A stretch of 64,000 nt of DNA, from the NCBI GenBank assembly GCA_036768475.1, contig DAIPMW010000002.1, positions 334,727 to 398,726 on the forward strand, read 5' to 3'. The position numbers and the translations under genes are program-made. This DNA is from JAEUMD01 sp036768475 (lineage in GTDB: Bacteria; Pseudomonadota; Alphaproteobacteria; Rhizobiales; Hyphomicrobiaceae). Shown here piece after piece: positions 50,913-60,547 of this stretch. The stretch's first letter is position 1. The number at the start of each line of letters is the position of its first letter. The notes under the pieces were generated by a model, which ran no database searches, was not told where the DNA came from, and saw nothing but the letters and a program-made list of their open reading frames with translations.

Positions 50913-53900
50913 GTGTCGAGATCACTGGGCACCGCCGAGACCCGAGACATCCTGCTTTCGAGCGTGCCGGAGGGGCTGGATGCCCTCGTGCTGGCCGAAC
51001 TCGTGTCCTCCACCGTCGAGGCTGACGGCGCCCGCACGCTGCTGCACATTGCGCGCGACGATCGCCGCATCGAAGCGTTGAGCCAGCAGCTGTCGTTTTT
51101 CGCCCCCGGCGTTCGTATCATCACCTTTCCGGCCTGGGACACCGTGCCCTACGACCGCATCGGACCCAACGCCGACATCATCGCCGACCGCATGGCGGCG
51201 CTTGCCAAGCTGACGGTCGCCGCCGGCAAGCAGCCAACGATCGTTCTCACCACGGTCAATGCCATCCTGCAGCGCGTGATACCGCGCGCTTTCATCCGCA
51301 AGTCGTTGCGCCAGATGGCGCCCGGCCAGCGTATCGACATGAAGCGGCTGACAGAGCGGCTCCAGCTTTTCGGCTATCAGCGCACCGGCACCGTGATGGA
51401 ACCCGGCGAATATGCGGTGCGCGGCGGCATTCTCGACATGTTTCCGCCCGCGCGTGCAAACCCGGTCCGCCTCGATTTTTTTGGCGACACGCTGGAAAGC
51501 ATCAAAACGTTCGATGCCGAGACGCAGCGCACGATAAAGCCATTGCAGAAGCTGGTGCTGATGCCGATGTCCGAGGTGGCGTTCGGCGAAGAGGCCGTCG
51601 CGCTCTTCCGCCGCCGCTATGTGGAACTGTTTGGCGGAAATACCGGCGACGATCCGCTCTACGAGGCTGTGAGTGCTGGCCACCGCTATCCTGGCCAGGA
51701 GCACTGGCTTCCGCTGTTCCACGAAGAGTTGGAAACGCTGCTCGATTATCTGCCGGGTGTCACGCTGAGCTTCGATCATCTGGCCGAAGACGCCATCCGC
51801 CAGCGCTTCGGCCTGATCAAGGAGCATTACGAGGCGCGCGTGGAGGCCCGCGAGACAGAGACGTTCGGGGCCGCACCCTATAAGCCGGTTCCACCCGAGC
51901 GCATGTACCTCGATGGGCTGGCCTGGAAAGCCGCGCTTGCGCATCACGTCATCTATCGCCTGACACCCTTCGATGAGCCGGAGGCGCCGAACGTGCGCAC
52001 CTGGGGGGGGCGTGCCGGCCGCTCGTTCGCGCCCGAGCGCCAGTCGGGCGACGTCAACGTCTTCGATACGGTCGTCGCGCACATCCTGAAGCTGCACGCG
52101 GCAAACCGTCGTGTCGTCGTCGCAGCCTGGACGGCGGGCGCACGCGAGCGATTGATGACGCTTCTTGCCGATCACGGCCTGAAGGAGATGCGCAAGGTCG
52201 AGAATTTCGACGAGGTGAAGGCGCTGCCTGCAGATATCACCGCGCTGGCTGTCGTCGGTGTCGAGCAGGGCTTCGAGACGCCGGAAGTCGCCCTCGTCGC
52301 CGAGCAGGACATCCTGGGCGACCGGCTCGTGCGCCCGCGCCGCAAGGTGAAGCGCGCTGCCGACGTGCTGACCGAGGCAACTAGCCTGTCCATCGGCGAC
52401 CTCGTTGTCCACGCCGATCACGGCATTGGTCGCTTCGCCGGCTTGAAGACGATCACTGCGCTGGGCGCGCAGCACGACTGCCTGGAGATCACCTATCACG
52501 GCGGCGACAAACTGTTCCTGCCGGTGGAGAATATCGAGCTGCTCTCGCGATATGGTTCCGACGACGGCAACGCACAATTGGACAGGCTGGGCGGCGTCGC
52601 CTGGCAGTCGCGCAAGGCCCGCATGAAGAAGCGCCTGCGCGAGATTGCTGCCGAGCTGATCAAGATGGCTGCCATGCGCCAGTTGCGTGAGGCTCCGGCG
52701 ATTGCGCCGCCGACCGGCATGTACGACGAGTTCGTTACGCGCTTCCCCTACGACGAGACTGAGGATCAGGCCGCCAGTATCGATGCTGTACTGGATGACC
52801 TGAACGTCGGGCGGCCGATGGATCGACTCGTGTGCGGTGACGTCGGCTTCGGCAAGACCGAGGTCGCCCTGCGCGCCGCATTCGTCGCGGCCTTGAATGG
52901 TCTGCAAGTTGCCGTCGTCGTGCCGACCACGCTGCTCGCACGCCAGCACTACAGGACCTTCTCTGAGCGTTTCGTTGGCCTGCCGGTCAAAATTGCACAG
53001 GCCTCCCGTCTCGTCGGTTCCAAGGAGTTGTCGGAGGTCAAGGAGGGTCTCAAGAGCGGTGCCATTGATATCGTCGTCGGCACACACGCGCTGTTGGGCA
53101 AGCAGATCCAGTTCGCGCGCCTGGGCCTCATCATCATCGACGAGGAGCAGCACTTCGGCGTCGTCCACAAAGAGCGCCTGAAGAAACTGCGTGAGGACGT
53201 GCATGTGCTGACGCTGTCAGCGACGCCTATTCCGCGCACGCTGCAATTGGCGCTGACCGGCGTGCGCGAGCTGTCGCTCATCACCACCCCGCCCGTCGAT
53301 CGCCTCGCCGTGCGCACGTACATCTCGCCCTTCGATCCCGTGATTATCCGGGAGGCGCTGCGCCGCGAGCGCTATCGCGGAGGCCAGTCGTTCTATGTCG
53401 TCCCTCGAATCGCCGACCTCGACGACGTTGCCGTGTTCCTCGCCGAATCCGTGCCTGAGCTGAAGATCGCGCGTGCCCACGGCCAGCTCACGCCGACAGA
53501 GCTGGAGGACATCATGACCGCTTTCTACGAGGGCAAGTTCGACGTGCTTCTGTCGACAGCGATCGTGGAATCGGGTCTCGACGTGCCGAATGCCAACACG
53601 CTCATCGTGCATCGCGCCGATATGTTCGGTCTGGCCCAGCTCTACCAGTTGCGCGGCCGCGTCGGCCGCTCCAAGACGCGGGCATATGCCTATTTCACGA
53701 CGCCTGCCAACCAGGTGCTGACCGAAGGTGCGGAGAAACGCCTGAAGGTACTTCACTCGCTCGATACGCTTGGCGCAGGTTTCTCGCTGGCAAGCCATGA
53801 TCTCGACATTCGCGGCGCCGGCAACTTGCTTGGCCAGGAGCAGTCGGGACACATCCGCGAGGTTGGCTTCGAACTCTACCAATCGATGCTGGAGGAAGCG

Positions 53901-54410
53901 GTCGCCGCAATGAAGGGCGGCGATATGAGCGAAGGCGCGGAGCAATGGACGCCCGAGATCTCGTTGGGCACTTCGATCCTGATCCCTGAGACGTACGTCA
54001 CCGACCTGCAACTGCGTTTGGGCCTTTACCGTCGCCTCTCCGGCCTTGAAAGCCGCGAGGATATCGACGCCTTTGCCGCAGAGCTCGTCGATCGTTTCGG
54101 TGACATGCCCGAGGAGGTGAAGCACCTGCTCGACGTCATGGAGATCAAAGGGCTGTGCCGGGCGGCCGGCGTAGCCAAGGTCGATGCCGGCCCGAAAGGC
54201 GCTGTGATCGCATTCCGCAGGAATACGTTTGCCAATCCCGAAGGTCTCGTGCAGCTGATGCAGGCATCGCGGAGATTGGTGAAGCTGCAACCCGATCATC
54301 GCCTTGTGTTCAAGGCCGATTGGGATCTCCCCGAGAAGCGCTTGAAAGGCGTGCGCGCGTTCGTTGCCGAACTGGCCGACATTGCGGGAAAAGCGCGCAG
54401 GGCGGCCTGA
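50913..54410 (+). CDS. mfd: Transcription-repair coupling factor
   Basis: The protein is 1165 residues from GTG 50913, typical for Mfd; a TTG at 50832 would add 27. It removes stalled RNA polymerase and recruits UvrA. The N-terminal UvrB-like region (about 1-350, DTVPYDRIGPNADIIADRMAAL) is followed by the RNA polymerase interaction domain (VVHADHGIGRFAGLKTI near 495), the helicase with Walker A GDVGFGKT near 641-648 and DEEQ in IIIDEEQHFGV near 743, TATPIPRTLQ-like SATPIPRTLQLAL, QLRGRVGRSKTRAYAYF, and the C-terminal TRCF domain. Confidence 0.97.
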   Translation: MSRSLGTAETRDILLSSVPEGLDALVLAELVSSTVEADGARTLLHIARDDRRIEALSQQLSFFAPGVRIITFPAWDTVPYDRIGPNADIIADRMAALAKLTVAAGKQPTIVLTTVNAILQRVIPRAFIRKSLRQMAPGQRIDMKRLTERLQLFGYQRTGTVMEPGEYAVRGGILDMFPPARANPVRLDFFGDTLESIKTFDAETQRTIKPLQKLVLMPMSEVAFGEEAVALFRRRYVELFGGNTGDDPLYEAVSAGHRYPGQEHWLPLFHEELETLLDYLPGVTLSFDHLAEDAIRQRFGLIKEHYEARVEARETETFGAAPYKPVPPERMYLDGLAWKAALAHHVIYRLTPFDEPEAPNVRTWGGRAGRSFAPERQSGDVNVFDTVVAHILKLHAANRRVVVAAWTAGARERLMTLLADHGLKEMRKVENFDEVKALPADITALAVVGVEQGFETPEVALVAEQDILGDRLVRPRRKVKRAADVLTEATSLSIGDLVVHADHGIGRFAGLKTITALGAQHDCLEITYHGGDKLFLPVENIELLSRYGSDDGNAQLDRLGGVAWQSRKARMKKRLREIAAELIKMAAMRQLREAPAIAPPTGMYDEFVTRFPYDETEDQAASIDAVLDDLNVGRPMDRLVCGDVGFGKTEVALRAAFVAALNGLQVAVVVPTTLLARQHYRTFSERFVGLPVKIAQASRLVGSKELSEVKEGLKSGAIDIVVGTHALLGKQIQFARLGLIIIDEEQHFGVVHKERLKKLREDVHVLTLSATPIPRTLQLALTGVRELSLITTPPVDRLAVRTYISPFDPVIIREALRRERYRGGQSFYVVPRIADLDDVAVFLAESVPELKIARAHGQLTPTELEDIMTAFYEGKFDVLLSTAIVESGLDVPNANTLIVHRADMFGLAQLYQLRGRVGRSKTRAYAYFTTPANQVLTEGAEKRLKVLHSLDTLGAGFSLASHDLDIRGAGNLLGQEQSGHIREVGFELYQSMLEEAVAAMKGGDMSEGAEQWTPEISLGTSILIPETYVTDLQLRLGLYRRLSGLESREDIDAFAAELVDRFGDMPEEVKHLLDVMEIKGLCRAAGVAKVDAGPKGAVIAFRRNTFANPEGLVQLMQASRRLVKLQPDHRLVFKADWDLPEKRLKGVRAFVAELADIAGKARRAA

Positions 54411-54494
54411 CGCATAGCGTCCGGCCTGCACAGATCTGCCAGGGCCCAACAACGCGATCAAACGACGACTGTTCCGAATTTGACGGCATGCGTA

Positions 54495-54536
54495 GGGACT
54501 TGTGCTCCGCGAGTCCCCACCAATCTGCGTGATTGG
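54495..54536. other. Two adjacent hairpins after mfd
   Basis: GGGACT / AGTCCC (54495-54517) and CCAATC / GATTGG (54520-54536) lie side by side 85 bases behind the mfd stop. Without a T-run these are only possible termination or processing signals. Confidence 0.3.
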
Positions 54537-54622
54537 TTGCCGCAATGGCCCAACGTAGGACACGAATCAGTCATGTTGTGGCGTGCAGTGGCAACTGCAG
54601 CATGATGTAACACGGGTGAAGA

Positions 54623-55705
54623 ATGGGATTGAGCCAACGCGCAGCTCTGGTAACGGTCGCACTGGTCGGTGCGGCTACGACGGCTGCCGCCATGCTGACA
54701 ATCGATCAACTGCCCGACGAGTCACGGGTCTCAATGGTCGATGCGCGCTCCCCTGGTGTCGAAATCGAGACCGGTGCACTGCCGCGCGAATCCTTGTTCC
54801 CTGAACAGCTCCCTGTGGACCCTGAGGATTCAGACCTCGCCGAGCCGGAAGTCTCCCGCTTTGAATTCGTACCTGATGGCGCATTCGACCTTTCGGCCGA
54901 TCAATGGCCGTCTGTCGTGACGTTGCAGAGCGAGGATCAGAACTCCTGGTCAACGGAGACACACACAGCGCGCGTACAGAATTCGCTCCGCGCCGCAGTG
55001 CCATCCTCCACCCCGACACGACGCAGCAGCGCAGCGTCTCCGCGCCGCTATAGCTCGCTGACACAGCGGCTCGCCGAGATCGGACCTGCAGCCACAAAGC
55101 GTATCGCCGCGAGATTCGAATCAGTAAAAGTCCCCTGGCCGCCCGCCGAGATCGCACTTGTCGCCATCAAGGACAAGAAGCACCTGGAGCTTCATGCGCA
55201 AGCGCCGGGCGGAGCCTGGACCTTCGTGCATTCCTACCCCGTTCTTGCCGCAAGCGGCGGTACCGGACCGAAGCTGACGCGTGGCGACAAGCAGGTTCCC
55301 GAAGGCATCTATCGCATCTCGTTCCTGAACCCGAACAGCCGCTATCACGTCTCGATGCGCGTCAATTATCCCAACGCATTCGATCGCAAGATGGCCAGGA
55401 AGGACGGCCGAAGGGATCTGGGTGGCGACATCATGATCCACGGCAAGCGCTCCTCGGCCGGTTGCCTCGCGATGGGCGACGAGGCGGCAGAGGAATTGTT
55501 CGTGCTGGCTGCCGAGATCGGCGTGAAGAACATCCAGTTGGTGATCGCTCCGACCGACTTCCGCGATAATGCCATCCCTACCATTCGGGCGGACCAGCCA
55601 AGCTGGCTGTCGGGCCTCTACATGGAGGTCGCCAGCGAAATGTCGAAGTTCAAGGCGCCGCCCGCGACGGCCGGTGGCAATCTTCTGTCGCTGCTCGGCC
55701 TTTGA
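54623..55705 (+). CDS. L,D-transpeptidase (YkuD family)
   Basis: The 360-residue protein has an N-terminal signal/anchor (about 4-25), a polar linker to about 165, and a YkuD domain at about 170-330. The catalytic motif is IMIHGKRSSAGCLAMGDEAAEELF with His273 and the nucleophile Cys281. The domain start IALVAIKDKKHLELHAQ and PVLAASGGTGPKL fit the family that makes 3-3 peptidoglycan cross-links or attaches proteins to peptidoglycan in the periplasm. A hairpin follows 55 bases after the stop. It sits alone between mfd and bamE. Confidence 0.9.
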   Translation: MGLSQRAALVTVALVGAATTAAAMLTIDQLPDESRVSMVDARSPGVEIETGALPRESLFPEQLPVDPEDSDLAEPEVSRFEFVPDGAFDLSADQWPSVVTLQSEDQNSWSTETHTARVQNSLRAAVPSSTPTRRSSAASPRRYSSLTQRLAEIGPAATKRIAARFESVKVPWPPAEIALVAIKDKKHLELHAQAPGGAWTFVHSYPVLAASGGTGPKLTRGDKQVPEGIYRISFLNPNSRYHVSMRVNYPNAFDRKMARKDGRRDLGGDIMIHGKRSSAGCLAMGDEAAEELFVLAAEIGVKNIQLVIAPTDFRDNAIPTIRADQPSWLSGLYMEVASEMSKFKAPPATAGGNLLSLLGL

Positions 55706-55760
55706 GACCACATTTCTGAAATTTGGCATATTGCGTCGCCGCGGCATGCCTGACGGCGTA

Positions 55761-55780
55761 GCCGAAGAGCTTCGGCCTTT
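55761..55780. terminator. Hairpin behind the L,D-transpeptidase gene
   Basis: GCCGAA (55761-55766) / TTCGGC (55771-55776) with a 4-base loop, followed by CTTT. It lies between converging genes. The short T-run makes it a weak candidate. Confidence 0.4.
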
Positions 55781-55947
55781 CGGAAATATCCGCGCGTGAC
55801 GGTGACGTTGATCACCTGGAGACTGTAGTACATGCCGGCGCCGACGATCTCCGGCAGAATCCATCTGCACAGCCATCGAAGCCGTCCATCAGTCTCTCAA
55901 ACAAAGCGATTGAGCAGGCCACAACGACCCGACGTAAGGCGATGGGC

Positions 55948-56451
55948 TCACTCGCCGTAAAGCTGGCGCGTGCCGAGATTGCGGAACAGCTGCTTCAGGA
56001 TGCCGTCGTCCTTGCCGCCGGGTGCCGGTGTGGTGCGCGAAATGTAGTCGAACACCTTCCCATCTTTCATTCCATAATGGGCGACACGATCAACTGATCC
56101 CATCGGATTGAAGTAGACAGCCAGCACCTTGCGATCAACTTCCTTTTCCTTGAGGAACGCCGCCTGGCTCATGGTCGAGGCAATGTAGTAGTAGGCCTGC
56201 CCGTTGTTGATGGTGGTCGTCGTGGTAGGCGTACCCAGTTGCAGCTTGACCTGCTCCTGCGACATGCCGGGCTGGATCTGCTGGATGTCTGCATCGCGGA
56301 ACTGGTGGCCATGCTTGATGATCTGCGGGCTGCATCCGGCGAGTGCGGGAACCAGCAAGATGGCGCAACCAAGAGCCAGCAGAGAAGAGCCCGCGGTGGC
56401 GAGCGGTCTGCTACCGCACCGCGCGACGCCGGTGATGCATCCTGCCTTCAT
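55948..56451 (-). CDS. bamE: Outer membrane assembly lipoprotein BamE (SmpA/OmlA)
   Basis: The 167-residue protein has a lipoprotein signal peptide ending PALAGC (Cys40). The BamE fold follows: HGHQFRDADIQQIQPGMSQEQVKLQLGTPTTTTT, then a beta strand YYYIAS and FLKEKEVDRKVLAVYFN. BamE is the small lipoprotein partner of BamD in outer membrane beta-barrel assembly. ATG 56451 has GGGAGG upstream. It is divergent from the CBP3-type chaperone gene, the usual alphaproteobacterial order. The signal peptide is long (39 residues). Confidence 0.92.
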   Translation of the reverse strand: MKAGCITGVARCGSRPLATAGSSLLALGCAILLVPALAGCSPQIIKHGHQFRDADIQQIQPGMSQEQVKLQLGTPTTTTTINNGQAYYYIASTMSQAAFLKEKEVDRKVLAVYFNPMGSVDRVAHYGMKDGKVFDYISRTTPAPGGKDDGILKQLFRNLGTRQLYGE

Positions 56452-56788
56452 CGCGTGGTTCCTCCCTCGGGCGCTGTAAGCCCCCACATTCTGCCCGCCA
56501 GATTGCGAGACACCAACGTGCACCCAGATGCCTTATAACGTGGCCTCATGTTCCCACTTGGGTGCTCCCGTGTCCCGCACAACCCAATTTTTCCCACCAC
56601 CGATGCCCGGCATCGTCGATGTGCGAGGCGGCGCACCACCGGTCGCCAGCGCGGGAATCGCGATCATCAGTCTCCTTTGCGCCGATTAGCCCGAGACACG
56701 GGCTCATGCAACGCGCTAGACCGGTTCTTCCCCGCCATTTACACCGGATGCACACGAGACGACGAGAAATAACGAGGACGGACGGTTG
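56452..56788. other. Divergent promoter region of bamE and the chaperone gene
   Basis: No gene is visible. A 15-base palindrome CGATGCC-C-GGCATCG lies at 56601-56615 near the middle and could be an operator. Promoter hexamers are not clear by eye on either strand. Confidence 0.45.
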
Positions 56789-57406
56789 ATGCTGAAATGG
56801 TTCAGAACCCGCGGCGGCAACGCGCGTAAAGCTAAGGAGCTTTATGGCGCCGTCGTGGCCGCCGCGCGACAACCGGAATTCTACCGTGACTATGGCGTTC
56901 CAGACACGCTGAACGGCCGTTACGAAATGATTGTCCTGGCGCTTTTCCAGGTCCTGGAACGGCTCCGCTCCGAGGGCCCGGCTGCCGAGACGACGAGCCG
57001 CCTGGTGCTGGAGGCGTTTTTTACCGATATGGATGATTGCCTGCGCGAGATCGGCGTCGGAGACCTGTCTGTACCAAAGAAGATGAAGAAGGCGGCCGCC
57101 GGTTTCTACGAGCGGGCGAGGGCGTATCGCGCGGCGCTCGATGCCGAAGATCCGGCCGCGATGGCCTCGGCGCTGGAAATGTTCATTGCGGGACAGGACG
57201 TGATGAAGGCAGAGCCTGAGGAGGCGGATGCAAGTTCCGTTGGCGCCGCGCCGGCAGCCGTATCGCCGCGCGTGTCGCTATCCGACGTGCCGATCAGGTT
57301 TGAAGGGCTGGCGGCTCACGCTTTCCGCCAGCGCGACGCCCTGGCTGCTGCGGACGCCGAAGCGGTTGTCGCGGGCACGGTGTTCGCCACACCGCTTCCG
57401 GTGTAA
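56789..57406 (+). CDS. Ubiquinol-cytochrome c chaperone (CBP3/UQCC1 family)
   Basis: The 205-residue protein shows the family core: ARKLYG-like AKELYGAVVAAARQPEFYRDYGVPDTLNGRYEMIVLALFQVLERL, then LVLEAFFTDMDDCLREIGVGDLSVPKKMKKAAAGFYERARAYRAAL. The mitochondrial member (CBP3/UQCC1) assists cytochrome b biogenesis for complex III. The last 55 residues, from EADASSVGAAPAA on, are less conserved. ATG 56789 has GAGGACGG upstream. DUF177, plsX and fabH follow in the same direction. Confidence 0.93.
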   Translation: MLKWFRTRGGNARKAKELYGAVVAAARQPEFYRDYGVPDTLNGRYEMIVLALFQVLERLRSEGPAAETTSRLVLEAFFTDMDDCLREIGVGDLSVPKKMKKAAAGFYERARAYRAALDAEDPAAMASALEMFIAGQDVMKAEPEEADASSVGAAPAAVSPRVSLSDVPIRFEGLAAHAFRQRDALAAADAEAVVAGTVFATPLPV

Positions 57407-57444
57407 TTCCGGCGATGATGATGCGACCAGAATGGGGATTGGTC

Positions 57445-58017
57445 ATGCCGACGTCGACGACAAGCAGCAATGCACCCGATCCGCTCGAGAAATGGAGTCA
57501 CCGGGCCGCCGAGATCGCCGAGCACGGCCTCGATATCGAGCGCGAGGCAACGCCCAGCGAGCTTGCGGCGCTGGCCGCAGCGCTCTATCTTCCCGCACTC
57601 TTGCACTTGGAAGTCTCCTACCGGGTTCGCCCATTGGGTAATGGCCGCTACAAAGTGAAAGGCGAGTTGTCGGCGGCCGCCACGCAAGCATGCATCCTCA
57701 CACTGGCGCCGGTGCATGCCAACATCCACGAGACGTTCGAGGAAGAGTTCTGGCCCGAGGATCTGCTGCCGGCGGCGTCCCGTCCAGGCGGGGAAACCGA
57801 GGAGCGCGAGGCACTCGCTGAATCTACTCCCGAGGCCATCCGGCAGGGGATGATCGACGTGGGGCGGTTGATCTATGAGCAGTTGTCCACCGCGATCGAT
57901 CCGTATCCGCGCGCGCCCGGCGCCACCTTCGCGTGGTGCGAGCCCGGCAGCGACGCTGGCGCGGGCGAGCGCGACAATCCGTTCGCCTCCTTGGCGGCAT
58001 TGAAGGATAAAACCTGA
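57445..58017 (+). CDS. YceD/DUF177 family protein
   Basis: The protein has 190 residues from ATG 57445, which has GGGGA upstream; ATGs at 57415-57421 lack a ribosome site. It contains LPALLHLEVSYRVRPLGNGRYKVKGELSAAATQACILTLAPVHANIHETFEEEF; the single Cys of ATQACILTL is conserved in alphaproteobacterial members. The family (DUF177, YceD) is linked to 23S rRNA accumulation and usually sits near rpmF-plsX-fabH. rpmF is not present here between this gene and plsX; the gap of 208 bases is empty. Confidence 0.85.
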   Translation: MPTSTTSSNAPDPLEKWSHRAAEIAEHGLDIEREATPSELAALAAALYLPALLHLEVSYRVRPLGNGRYKVKGELSAAATQACILTLAPVHANIHETFEEEFWPEDLLPAASRPGGETEEREALAESTPEAIRQGMIDVGRLIYEQLSTAIDPYPRAPGATFAWCEPGSDAGAGERDNPFASLAALKDKT

Positions 58018-58225
58018 CAACTCAAAAGGCGGGTTGAGACGGGTAACGTACCATTTTCAGTCGTCATGCACCGGTATGCCCGGTGGAATCGAAGAAAGCG
58101 GTTGTGCGGCATCGGCAAAAGGTTATCTTCCGGGCCGTTTGTCGGGGATGTGGGGGCCTCTCCGTCGCACATACTGATGCCAGGCCCGAATTGCCGATGA
58201 GAGAATTCCCAGGCGTCGCGATCTG

Positions 58226-59272
58226 ATGCAGCACTCCAAAACCATAGCGCTCGACGGCATGGGCGGAGACCACGGTCCTTCCGTCATCATCGGCGGAGCA
58301 GCCATCTCGCTCGAGCGCCATCCGAGCCTCAAGTTCCTGATCGCCGGTCGAGCCGACGAGATCGAGGCTGAACTCGCCAAGCATCCGCGCCTTAAGGAGC
58401 GTTGCCGCGTTCTGCCAACCGACATCGTCGTCGCCATGGATGACAAGCCCAGCCAGGCGTTGCGACGCGGTAAGGGTTCGAGCATGTGGGTGGCACTCGA
58501 GGCGGTAAAGAACGGTGAGGCTGACGTCGCCGTCTCGGCTGGCAATACGGGCGCGCTGATGGCCATGGCCAAGCTCATCCTGCGCCCCATGCCCGGCATC
58601 GAGCGCCCTGGTATTGCGGCGCTCTGGCCGACAATCAATGCCGAATGCATTGTCCTCGACGTCGGTGCCAACGTCGGCGCGACGGCCCGACAGTTGGGCG
58701 ACTTTGCCATGATGGGTGCAGCGATGGCGCGCGCGTTGTTCCACATCGAGAGCCCGACCGTCGGGCTGCTCAACGTTGGTGTCGAGGAGATCAAGGGAGT
58801 TGATGAGGTCAAGCAGGCCCACGCCTGGCTGAAGGACACCAAGCTGCCACTGGTCTACAAGGGCTTCGTCGAAGGCGACCAAATCGGTCAGGGGGTCGTC
58901 GACGTCGTTGTCGTCGAGGGTTTTGCCGGTAACATCGCATTGAAGACAGCGGAAGGTACCGCGCGGCAGGTCGGCCAGTACCTCAAGCAGGCGATGAGCC
59001 GCACCTTGTTCTCCAGGCTTGGAGCCCTGCTTGCGAGCGGCGGGTTCAAGGTATTGAAGCACAAGATGGATCCGCGGCGCGTCAACGGCGGCACGTTCCT
59101 CGGCCTCAATGGTATTGCCATCAAAAGTCACGGTGGCACCGACGCTTTCGGCTTTGCCAGCGCCGTCGATCTGGGCTTTGAGATGGCGGAAAGCGGCCTC
59201 GTCGATCGTCTGGCCTCCGATCTCGACACGTTCCACGAGGCGCTCGGTGCGCAGATCGACAGGAAGAGCTGA
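58226..59272 (+). CDS. plsX: Phosphate acyltransferase PlsX
   Basis: The 348-residue protein makes acyl phosphate from acyl-ACP for phospholipid synthesis. It begins KTIALDGMGGDHGPSVIIGGA, the PlsX hallmark, and contains NTGALMAMAKLILRPMPGIERP and GANVGATARQLGDFAMMGAAMARA. fabH follows after about 125 bases, giving the usual plsX-fabH pair. Confidence 0.97.
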   Translation: MQHSKTIALDGMGGDHGPSVIIGGAAISLERHPSLKFLIAGRADEIEAELAKHPRLKERCRVLPTDIVVAMDDKPSQALRRGKGSSMWVALEAVKNGEADVAVSAGNTGALMAMAKLILRPMPGIERPGIAALWPTINAECIVLDVGANVGATARQLGDFAMMGAAMARALFHIESPTVGLLNVGVEEIKGVDEVKQAHAWLKDTKLPLVYKGFVEGDQIGQGVVDVVVVEGFAGNIALKTAEGTARQVGQYLKQAMSRTLFSRLGALLASGGFKVLKHKMDPRRVNGGTFLGLNGIAIKSHGGTDAFGFASAVDLGFEMAESGLVDRLASDLDTFHEALGAQIDRKS

Positions 59273-59397
59273 GCAGCGGCGATGAAAGGCCGCACAAATC
59301 GGTTCCGCCATGCGGGAACCGCAATGGAGAAACGGGTCTTGGCGGCGTGTCCGGAAAGCTATTCCGGCGCAGCCCCCGACCGGAAAGCGAGACGAGA

Positions 59398-60378
59398 GTG
59401 GTAGCAGTAATTCGATCGGTGATCCGCGGTGTCGGTGCCTGCGTGCCCAAGCGCGTTATGACGAATGCCGACATGGCCAAATTGGTCGAAACGTCGGACG
59501 AGTGGATCGTGGAGCGGTCCGGCATTCATTCCCGACACATTGCATCTGAAGACGAGTTGACGTCCAATCTTGGTGTCACCGCCTGCAAGCAGGCGCTGGT
59601 CCGCTCCGGCATCGATCCCCTCGATATCGATCTCGTGATTTGCGCCACGGCGACACCGGACCGGACCTTCCCGGCTACGGCTGTGCGCATCCAAGCGGGC
59701 CTCGGCATCACGCGGGGCGCCGCGTTCGATGTCCAGGCGGTATGCTCCGGCTTCGTCTACGCGCTGACGATCGCCGACAGCCTGCTCAAGACCGGGCAAT
59801 TCCGTCGCGCTCTTGTCGTCGGTGCAGAAACATTTTCGCGCATTATCGACTGGAGCGACCGCGGCACGTGCGTCCTGTTCGGAGACGGTGCCGGCGCCGT
59901 CGTACTCGAGGCGCAGCCGACGCACGGCGCGCGCGAGGACCGCGGCATCCTGTTCTCGCGAATTCGTTCGGATGGACGCTACGAGGATCTACTCTATGTC
60001 GACGGCGGCCCCGGTTCGACAAAGACCACCGGGCACCTGCGGATGAACGGCCGCGAGGTGTTCCGCCACGCCGTGCAGAAGATTTCCGGCGTCATCGAGG
60101 AAACGCTGTTGGCAACCGGATACGCGGCCGATGACATCGACCTGTTCGTGCCGCATCAGGCCAACAAGCGCATTCTCGACGGCATTGCCAGGAAGCTCAA
60201 CGTCAGCCCCGACAAGATCATCGTGACGCTCGATAAGCACGGAAATACGTCCGCAGCGTCCATCCCGCTGGCGCTGAACCATGCCTTCGAAAATCACCTG
60301 CTGAAAGAGGGCAGCCTTGTGCTCATGGAGGCAATGGGGGGAGGGTTCACCTGGGGTGCGGTGCTGGCGCGCTGGTAG
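59398..60378 (+). CDS. fabH: 3-oxoacyl-ACP synthase III (FabH)
   Basis: The 326-residue protein condenses acetyl-CoA with malonyl-ACP to start fatty acid synthesis. The triad is visible: Cys116 in DVQAVCSGFVYAL, His253 in VPHQANKRI and Asn283 in KHGNTSAASIP. GTG 59398 gives MVAVIRSVIRGVGACVPKRVMTN; the further upstream GTG is less likely. The gene follows plsX and precedes ihfA. Confidence 0.96.
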   Translation: MVAVIRSVIRGVGACVPKRVMTNADMAKLVETSDEWIVERSGIHSRHIASEDELTSNLGVTACKQALVRSGIDPLDIDLVICATATPDRTFPATAVRIQAGLGITRGAAFDVQAVCSGFVYALTIADSLLKTGQFRRALVVGAETFSRIIDWSDRGTCVLFGDGAGAVVLEAQPTHGAREDRGILFSRIRSDGRYEDLLYVDGGPGSTKTTGHLRMNGREVFRHAVQKISGVIEETLLATGYAADDIDLFVPHQANKRILDGIARKLNVSPDKIIVTLDKHGNTSAASIPLALNHAFENHLLKEGSLVLMEAMGGGFTWGAVLARW

Positions 60379-60470
60379 ATTTGAGCCGCCATCTACGAAC
60401 TGGAAATCCCCAAAACTGCGCGATCTTAAAGATTATGCTTTGAATTTCAGTCAGTTGACCGTTTCCGCGA

Positions 60471-60499
60471 TTGACCGCCGCCGCAGCCGCCGGTAGCAT
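60471..60499 (+). promoter_or_regulatory. Candidate promoter of ihfA
   Basis: TTGACC (60471-60476) and TAGCAT (60494-60499) are 17 bases apart, about 50 bases before the ihfA start. The hexamers match consensus at 5 and 4 positions. Confidence 0.4.
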
Positions 60500-60547
60500 G
60501 GCTGAGAATAACGGCAAAAATGACTTTTCGGGAGCGAGCGGACGAGG

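Noticed and set aside
50922..53204. 760-codon open frame antisense to mfd
   Set aside because: Same reason: the sense strand encodes an intact Mfd with all motifs, and the antisense product has no recognisable features.
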